A DNA stretch of 64,000 nucleotides from Cliona cf. orientalis (lineage: Eukaryota > Porifera > Demospongiae > Clionaida > Clionaidae), in the NCBI GenBank assembly GCA_963930775.1, contig OZ005699.1:5477501-5541500 (forward strand), written 5' to 3'. Positions within the stretch are counted from its first letter, which is position 1. Each line of letters starts with the position of its first letter. Of this stretch, positions 56,862 to 64,000 are shown piece after piece. The notes under the pieces were generated by a model. The model saw only the letters and a program-made list of their open reading frames with translations, made no database searches and was not told the origin of the DNA. The translations under genes were made by a program, and so were the position numbers.

Positions 56862-59800
56862 TTAGCTGTAATAGTTTTCTGTTAGTTTGGCCGTTCCAGT
56901 CTCAACATTGTAGTTGGCGCTGACCTTGTTCAGCGATCGGGCTTTCGGTCGGTACTGAAAAGAAGAGAAGAGACAAAGCTAATAATAAACAATATTGTGG
57001 AGATCTCTAGCTGAACAGAATGCATGGGCATGAGTTTCTGACTAGACAGAACGGTATGGGATGGGAACAGCACCATTTTTATGCCTCCTACTCTAATTCT
57101 GATTGCTGATCACAGCCACACCACTTATGCTTGGGAACCCCACACACCCTCAAATAATATGATGTAGCTATAGCTATGGGGGATAAGAGTGACAACACGT
57201 ACAAACGGAGCATGTAATCATTCAATTCTGTACCATCTCTAGTACAAGCTTGAACTGACATTATACGTATGCAATAGCTATGTGTACATGTACATGTACA
57301 TACCTTGATCATGGCTTGGCCTAGCGTGGAGGTTGGATTCCTATAGCCATATACCAGCAGAGCAGCCACCACTCCAATAATCACCACAAGCAGTATAACC
57401 ACAATGATGACAATCACGATGACTGCAGCAATAGTCCCTGTACTGTGTTGACCTCCTGTGTGAAATTGTGGGGAATATTATGTAGAAAATTAGTTAGCTG
57501 ATTATTGCCCTTCTCTGTATCCCAATCATCCCCACTGATTTCTACTACTTGGGAATTTTTACTCATCTATATATCTGTCCATCCATCTGTCTATTAATAA
57601 TGGACGATCGGCAGAAAAGTTTTGACCTTGAGACACCCGGACCAGCTGCAGCTCTGGCCACTGAGCGCTAGAAACTGTGAATACCAACCATGGCACCAAC
57701 TGCAGGCACAAACACTAGCTTCTTGGACAAACTATATGAATTATGCATGTTCTACATGCAGTTGATTGTGACTATCTGTACAGCATACCTGTTTGCTGCC
57801 TAGTGTCAGGATTAACAACACGAGGAGTAGTAGTAGTAGTTGGTACCATTCTTCTGGTAGTAGGTGCTGGAGTGTTGGCAGTAGTGGTGGTAGCAGCAGC
57901 TGTTGTGGGTACCTCGCACTGCTGGGTTCTCTATGAGGAAAAAGAGTGGGATGTGGGGCAGAGACAGAGGGAGGGAGAGCGAGATTGGGTGGGGGGGGGG
58001 GGGGGGTGGGATGAATGTATCACATTCTATAACAATGCAGCTATCAATATTATATGAGCTCACAGTAAAGGCACATCTAGATCGGAACCATTCTTGTCTG
58101 TGTCTGTCAATCCCATCTGAGCATCTATAGTAGTACATATAATAATAACCAAAACAGTGAGCCAATAATATGGTGGCAGTGGTCCTTCCACAATCCCCCT
58201 CTTCAATTCTGCATTACTTAATGTCAAAATACATTTCATGCATAGCTACCCACACACATAAAAGTCAACTAAAGATACGCTATCCATCCCAAGGATATAA
58301 TTATCGTGGAGATGTTCCTATACAAGTGGCAGCATAGCTGTAACAGTAATACTTTCCATAACGTGGCTAATGAATTGGACTGACCTATTGAGCGTGTCAC
58401 ACCAGCCACACTCAAAGGGAGAGCTTGCAGACACAGAAACACATTCTTCACATGATGAAGCCATGATGCAGTCTGTGAATATTATTGAATCATGTTAGCT
58501 AACTTGCTAGATGTGGAGCAGTGAAAGAGTGCAATAATAATAATATTATGAACTCTTACTGTGTACAGCTGAAAAATTTCGCTGGACCCCAGGTACGTAA
58601 TGTGTACCTTTTATTACAGAAACGTTCAGTGGAACATTTTTCTAATGTATACCACATCCTCTATGTAATTATGCACTAATAATAATCTTGCCAACAAGAG
58701 TAGGTGATGAAATCGGTGAAGATACTCTTCCTGATGAAAATTCTGACTATACTGTACTTAGCACAATATCTATTATCCTATTTTGATGTTTGCTGAGAAA
58801 GACCCCTTGGTCGAAATTGGTTCAAATCTAGAGATTATAATGTGAGAACCACAAGTGCTACACTTTCCCGGGACACTACAGTACCTTAAGGTGACAAATT
58901 ATATTATTTGATTTACAGGAACATTAATTATTTATTTCTGCAATGCTGGTGTTTTTGAGTACAAAATTAGGCAATTTATAATATTTATGCAGAAAGTGTA
59001 CAGGGTCGTCATATTATTCTAATGTTCTATAGAGCTGGTAGCCAGCTACAGGTATCCACACAGAGTAGTCACCTTAGGTATACATTAATAAGTATCCAAA
59101 TTATATACTTACTTGGTAGTGGTCTTATGATGTAGGCAGAGTAAGCAAGACTATCTGATGCATTGAGGTTAATGTCATGGTATTCATAGATGGTCCGCAA
59201 AATACCTGCAATTGGGAAATCAACCAAAATACGTATAATGTGGTATGCACAATGTGTGGAATTGGCAAATTAAAATAAATCAATGCACTGGAGTGCAGAA
59301 CCCTCACCGCTACATGCATGCAATGCTCATGCACGTGTATAGCAAGGCTCACTGTGTATACTTGTTCAATATCAGGAGTATTGAACTACATACCCTGCAC
59401 CTGAACAGGGTTTCGGTACTGTTCTCTTGGAGTCAGTGCATGATCTAGGAGTAGGGGAAGGCTGTGTTACAATGTAAACTGAAAGCCTTTGTGACATACC
59501 TAAACTGATGATTATACACTTGAGAGCCACTGCCTGTTTACACTATCAGGGCAGACCAGTGAAGCAATGGCAATCAGTCATGTGAGGTTGGTGCCATGTA
59601 AACACAAGACTGGCAACAGCTGCACACTACTACACTACTGGGCAGGACTTATACCTTGAATGCATACTTTCTCTCAGACAACCCTTACCATTTAACACAG
59701 GAGGGTTGGGACCAGAGTCGGCGGACGGACGCAAATGATTGCAGTAACCCTCCGCCTACGAAGATTAACAATTTCACCTATCTACATGTATATACCCACT

Positions 59801-62800
59801 GGCCATTGAACTAGTTGGTAAGGCCTCAACCATAATACATAGTAAGATCCACAGGAACAATAGCGTTCATTTAGTTACCATTCAAGTAGCATTTAAAGCA
59901 ATGATTGTTATGATTGTCATTGATTTGGGTCAGTCAGCTCAGTCGAACAAAGAATACTATTGGTAAGACCGAGTTACTTCGTACATACCTGACAAATGGC
60001 TAGAGTCAGCTACTCTTGATCTATTGCTAATTTTAGCGGCATCATCATAGTCTACTCATGCACTGACATATTCACAAAACATTTCTGAAGGGAAATTATC
60101 ATGATAGCATCATGACCATGCCCTTAATTGTGACTGGCCATTATACTTTCTACATATATGTAGTTGTACCAAGTTACATACTTGGAAAGTATAATAATTG
60201 GGGCGAGCCTGAGTGAGCCCCACATAAACGGGTATGAACTGCGTGAATGAGATGTATATATATATATATGGTACGTCGGTCCTTAGTTACGCCCCGCCCA
60301 ACGTCCACCATTCCGTATATATGCTGCTCTAATTCAACGATTGCAAATTTACATTCATGTGTGCTAGGCTATCGCTAGCGCTATGAACACTGAACAAAGT
60401 GAAAAGCTTAGAACTGAGGCTTCAAAGGGTAGGAGGCAAGAGCGAGACAGAGATCGTTATCAATCAGAGTCTTAGCTCAACAGTGGCCAAGAGAAAGGGA
60501 CAGAATTTATTAGCCAGAGAGGAGAAAGAGGCCAGGCTACGAGCGTGCATCCTGCAGCCCATAGTTTATAGTTGGGCGTGGTACAACATAAATCACTGTT
60601 GCTCAGGCTCGCCCCACAATGCTGTGCATTTCCCTAGTAATAGTGCTTTTGAGGATGCCCTACAAAAGTACACTTGTGTCAAGTATAGAGCAGATTACAG
60701 GTACATGGTACCAGCTACACAGAATGTATGAGGTGGTTTCTGAGGTTGCACCCCACCCCCAGTCTTAATGTAGTGGTACTACTGAGCTCAACTAAGAGCT
60801 TACATGTAATTGGTGCATGCACCATAATAATGTTATGTGTGGTCTAGTTCTAACTCCCCAGACTAATTGTGGTGCATGCCACCAGTTGCCAACATGCTTA
60901 CAATTTAAATCATGTGACTGAAATTGTCTGAGATGTCTTGTTTTTTCAGAAAATTTAAGGGACATCACTTATTCAAAATTAATTGTAATCAAGGAAGCTA
61001 TAGTATAGCTACAATGATTAAGCCAAATTGATAGCTATTACTGCTGATATGCATAAGCTCAACTAAGAGCTTAATAATAAATTAATGAAGGGCTCAGAAG
61101 CAAAGTGGGCTAACCCACAAATGTTGACTTAGCCCCCCCCCCTAATATTATTGGTGCATGCACCATAGTATGTGGTCTAGTTCTAATTCCCCAGACTAAT
61201 TGTGGTGCACGCCACCCCCCCCCCCCCCCCCCCCCCCAAGGTAGTTGCCAATATGCTTACAGTTTAAATCATGTGACTGGAAATTATCCAACCTTACTGA
61301 GATGTCTCCGTTTTTTTTCACAAAAATTTAAGGGATATCAAATTGTAATTATTTAAGGAAGCTATAGTATAGCTACAATGATTAAGCCAAATTGATAGCT
61401 ACTAAAAGGAGTTGATGCACGATCAGCCAAAATAAGTTAAACTGATAGCATAAAGCGTGTTTTGTATCCTTGAAATGCAGATTGGCCTAAAGGTGCTCTC
61501 ACCCATCTTGACTACATGTACTTTAGACAATGGAATAGGAACTAACCAGGTCCACCAGATCCTATGAAATCTGTGTCAATGTAGAATGAATCAGCTAACC
61601 CGACCACCACTGGATGATTCTCATTGCTAATCTCTGACACCAATAGAGGAATCTGCAGTGAAACAATTCACAGTTACAGTGAAACTACAGTGCCTTTTGC
61701 ATAGGCAAAATACTATAACAATTATGATGAAATTTGGGAAGGTCTGTTCTCCCATTGATCAACATGTACCAGTGTATGAGTCAACCAAACCATATTAACC
61801 TTAACCCAGCTACTACTATAATAATGTTATGATTGTGTGTGTGTGTGTGTTGGGGGGGGGGGGTATTAAACACATGCATTATGCATGACTGCTTACCTCT
61901 CTGTAGACAAAGTGAATATCCCCATTCTTGAAGAGGGTCAGTTGAAACGTGAATGTCCCATTAGCAACGTGGTCATGGTTGTGCACCTTATCCCACTGAA
62001 TGGTAAACCGCTCCTCTATAATAAAACAATGCAAGTGCAATAATGCCATAATGATGAAAATAATAATAATATATTATTATATGTTTTAAGTTCTGTATAA
62101 TGCAATAGAATTTTTAAAATCCATCGGTCTACTTCTTCTTCAAACCAATTCAAGTACTGTATCGTAACTGACAGTCACTGAGATCTACATTAATACTGAG
62201 TGCAAGCTAGAGTGGGAAACTTTTGTTCTTTGTTGCTAGTGTGAGCCATAAGAGTTACCATAATTAATTTTGGCCAGCATTATCAGCCAAAATATAAACT
62301 GAAAGTGGAATAATATGACTAGTGAGAAACACGTACAATGTCATGCAAATTAGTGATCTACGACATACATGTATATTCCATATCTTTCACATACCTGTGC
62401 CATGAATGAGGACAGTAGCAGTCTCATTGAGACCAGGGTTGAAGTCAGCTTGAAGGGGAGCAATGTACTGGGTCAGATGAATAAACTGGTGATAAAAGGT
62501 CCCAACATACACGAATCCTATAAAATTCACATACACAAAAATCCAGCATGAGTTGCACATGATTAACGCTCGGCGCATGCGCACGAGCGTTACAGTACTC
62601 AGTTTGTCTGTCTGTTACCACTCTACTGCGTGCGTAAGGTATTTATGAATAAAATTGAACGTACCAGCCAATTTTGCGCCGAACTCCAAAGGTTTTCAAC
62701 TAAGGGATTTCGTTAAAAAGCTTTCTCTCACGAGTTATAGCTTATTCTTCGTTTTAGCACACCAAAGTCAGCCATTTTTCAGTTATAGCCCTAGCGCATG

Positions 62801-63950
62801 TGCGTTAGTCTATTAATAGCACTAGGTAAATTTAGCTCCATTTGCCAAGAGCTTATATAGCACTTCCTTACCTGTGGAAACCAAGTCTGTAGTGTGGTTT
62901 GTAACCAGGTCTGTAGTGTGGATGTGGTTGGTTTGATATGTATGTGTGCACACAGCCAGCTGGCTGCAGCCACTGCTTGCTGCACTCCTGATTGGGAAAA
63001 CCAAGGGCTTATAAGCCCTTGGGAAAACCTTGTTGCTTTGCAGAATACATGCATGCTTTCTTATTGGATAATCACTTCACATGACAAGGGAATATAAGCG
63101 CCAGACACTTAATTCACACTAAAACTTTTCACACCGTATGCAGGGTGATGGTTCCAAATTAACAATTGAATAATTTTCCTAGGGTACCTCCTATTATGTT
63201 TGTATATGGAAACCATGCACCAGATCATGGAGATGCTCTACCGCCGAGCGTTTGGCACCAATGGTGTTCATTTAGAGAAGTACATTAAATCATGCATGTT
63301 GAGTTGACATCACCTGCTGTTGTTATTGCTACTTGGTTGACGATGTGACCATAGTAGGGAAAGTCAAACTGAAGTTGGTGAACCTACATGTACATAGGCA
63401 GGAAGAGAGCCCATGAATAATAATTATTAGCTTAGTTTTGGCCCTGAAGTAGGTTTCTATGGAAATCAGTAATTTAATGCTTTTCTATTGGCCCACAGAA
63501 GCAGCTGTGGTTAATTGTGATCATGCACCAGCCTCGTCCCCAGCCCACTCCCGATTTTTCAATGTTACATTCATTGAAAAATCGGGAATGGCCTGGGGAC
63601 GGGGATACAATATTATAAATCTTGCACAATATTATAACATTGTGGGTGATCAAGGATACACTATAATATGGATTAATCTCACACCAATGAGTACATGTAA
63701 GCTTTGGCATGCATGTACATACATTGATCCTTGTACTGAGAGGGATGCCTATGGCGATGATAATAATTATTATAATAGTCTGCATACTTACATCAAAGAC
63801 TCGATAGCGATCAGAGATATTGTGGACCAAATCTTCTTTTACTCCTGTCACATCTGTTAGATTTATCCACAGACTATCAGCAGTGGGACCAGGGGGGTAG
63901 AACATAGAGGTGTAGTAGTCGTGATTGTCTACTGTAGTGTTGGTGAAGAG
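56862..63950 (-). CDS. PLXDC: Plexin-domain-containing (PLXDC/TEM7-like) membrane protein, 5' end outside window
   Basis: Eleven exons, 5' to 3': 63950-63792, 63383-63314, 62517-62395, 62015-61897, 61652-61547, 59205-59113, 58472-58385, 58124-58064, 57921-57789, 57455-57304 and 56954-56862 (TAA). All junctions are GT-AG with matching phases and encode 398 residues. The order matches vertebrate PLXDC1/2: VDNHDYYTSMFYPPG, FDFPYYGH, TQYIAPLQADFNPG, then a PSI module with ECGWCDTLNRCSDG and DRHRQEWF. A Thr-rich stalk, one transmembrane helix (VIIVVILLVVIIGVVAALLV) and a short cytoplasmic tail ending ENYYS follow. PLXDC proteins are single-pass cell-surface proteins, reported in vertebrates as tumour-endothelial markers and PEDF receptors; the sponge role is unknown. 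The signal peptide must lie beyond the right edge. Confidence 0.9.
59338..59765. repeat. Dispersed repeat C, copy 2
   Basis: Lies in the PLXDC intron between 59205 and 61547 and matches 44545-45590 without that copy's internal extra segment. It ends with CAGTAACCCTCCGCCTACG. Confidence 0.65.
60196..60621. mobile_element. TIR element of about 425 bp with GGGGCGAGCCTGAG ends
   Basis: TTGGGGCGAGCCTGAGTGAG at the left is mirrored by GCTCAGGCTCGCCCCACAA at the right. A reading frame inside (from the ATG at 60383 and the overlapping frame 60399-60731) encodes a highly charged Arg/Glu peptide that stops or shifts early. This may be a remnant of a transposon protein's N-terminus. It sits in a PLXDC intron. 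Confidence 0.6.
60770..61405. repeat. Tandem duplication of about 350 bp
   Basis: 60795-61040 and 61148-61405 share TTGGTGCATGCACCAT, CCAGACTAATTGTGGTGCA and GATTAAGCCAAATTGATAGC blocks in the same order. A poly-C run (61214-61239) has expanded in the second copy only. Confidence 0.8.
62570..62815. mobile_element. Possible MITE with GCGCATGCGC left end
   Basis: Left GCTCGGCGCATGCGCACGAG and right CTAGCGCATGTGCGTTAG are loosely inverted. Related GGCGCATGC...GGATTAAT ends appear near 29430 and 46080. It is intronic in the PLXDC gene. Confidence 0.4.
63530..63605. repeat. Near-perfect short hairpin
   Basis: CGTCCCCAGCCCACTCCCGA is mirrored by TCGGGAATGGCCTGGGGACG around an inverted ATTTTTCAATG/CATTGAAAAAT core. 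A related but weaker hairpin lies in the NLR intron at 54485-54565. It is probably a tiny MITE family. Confidence 0.7.
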
Positions 63951-64000
63951 CTGCAGGTATAGGGAAGTTTATATGACAATTATCATGATGTACATGTATG

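Noticed and set aside
57743..58057. Plus-strand frame with a hydrophobic Val/Gly run
   Set aside because: Antisense to the Thr-rich stalk exon of the PLXDC gene.

Overview
The window looks like nuclear DNA of a sponge (probably a demosponge). It is AT-rich, its genes are split by GT-AG introns (many exons of 30-160 bp), and its proteins are of metazoan type. These are a large beta-helix/multi-pass membrane protein of a kind common in sponges, a NACHT-LRR immune receptor with Death-domain exons, and a plexin-domain-containing (PLXDC/TEM7-like) membrane protein. No species name can be fixed from the sequence alone. No rRNA, tRNA or CRISPR array was seen.

Layout. 1-2325: mostly empty, with a GA microsatellite and a weak candidate exon pair on the minus strand. 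2326-6225: an intronless 1299-aa membrane protein (+). 6226-30594: a 24-kb gene-poor stretch packed with inverted-repeat (MITE-like) elements, several with clear target-site duplications (TSDs), a degenerate piggyBac transposase, and a 3.4-kb tandem-repeat field. 30595-54639: probably one NLR gene (+), with a 2.9-kb NACHT-LRR exon and then eleven small exons ending in a Death domain. Its first intron has grown to about 9.8 kb by transposon insertion. 54640-56861: intergenic DNA with a Harbinger-type MITE inside a hAT-like element. 56862-63950 (running off the right edge): eleven exons of a PLXDC homologue (-), convergent with the NLR gene.

The most unusual object is a 6457-bp transposon (35162-41618) inside that first NLR intron. 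It has about 50-bp terminal inverted repeats starting CAGT and a TA duplication, and it sits in the loop of an older TA-flanked element (35061-42842). It carries four genes: an IS630-like DD34E transposase, a two-exon small protein with a SHOCT-like tail, a four-exon BEN-domain protein, and a Tc1-type DD34E transposase. A 377-bp foldback element with a 9-bp TSD has inserted inside it, giving three levels of nesting within one intron of an immune-receptor gene.

Splice junctions were read by eye from GT/AG signals, frame and phase. Both host gene models and the BEN model keep one open frame across every junction, which is strong internal support but not transcript evidence.
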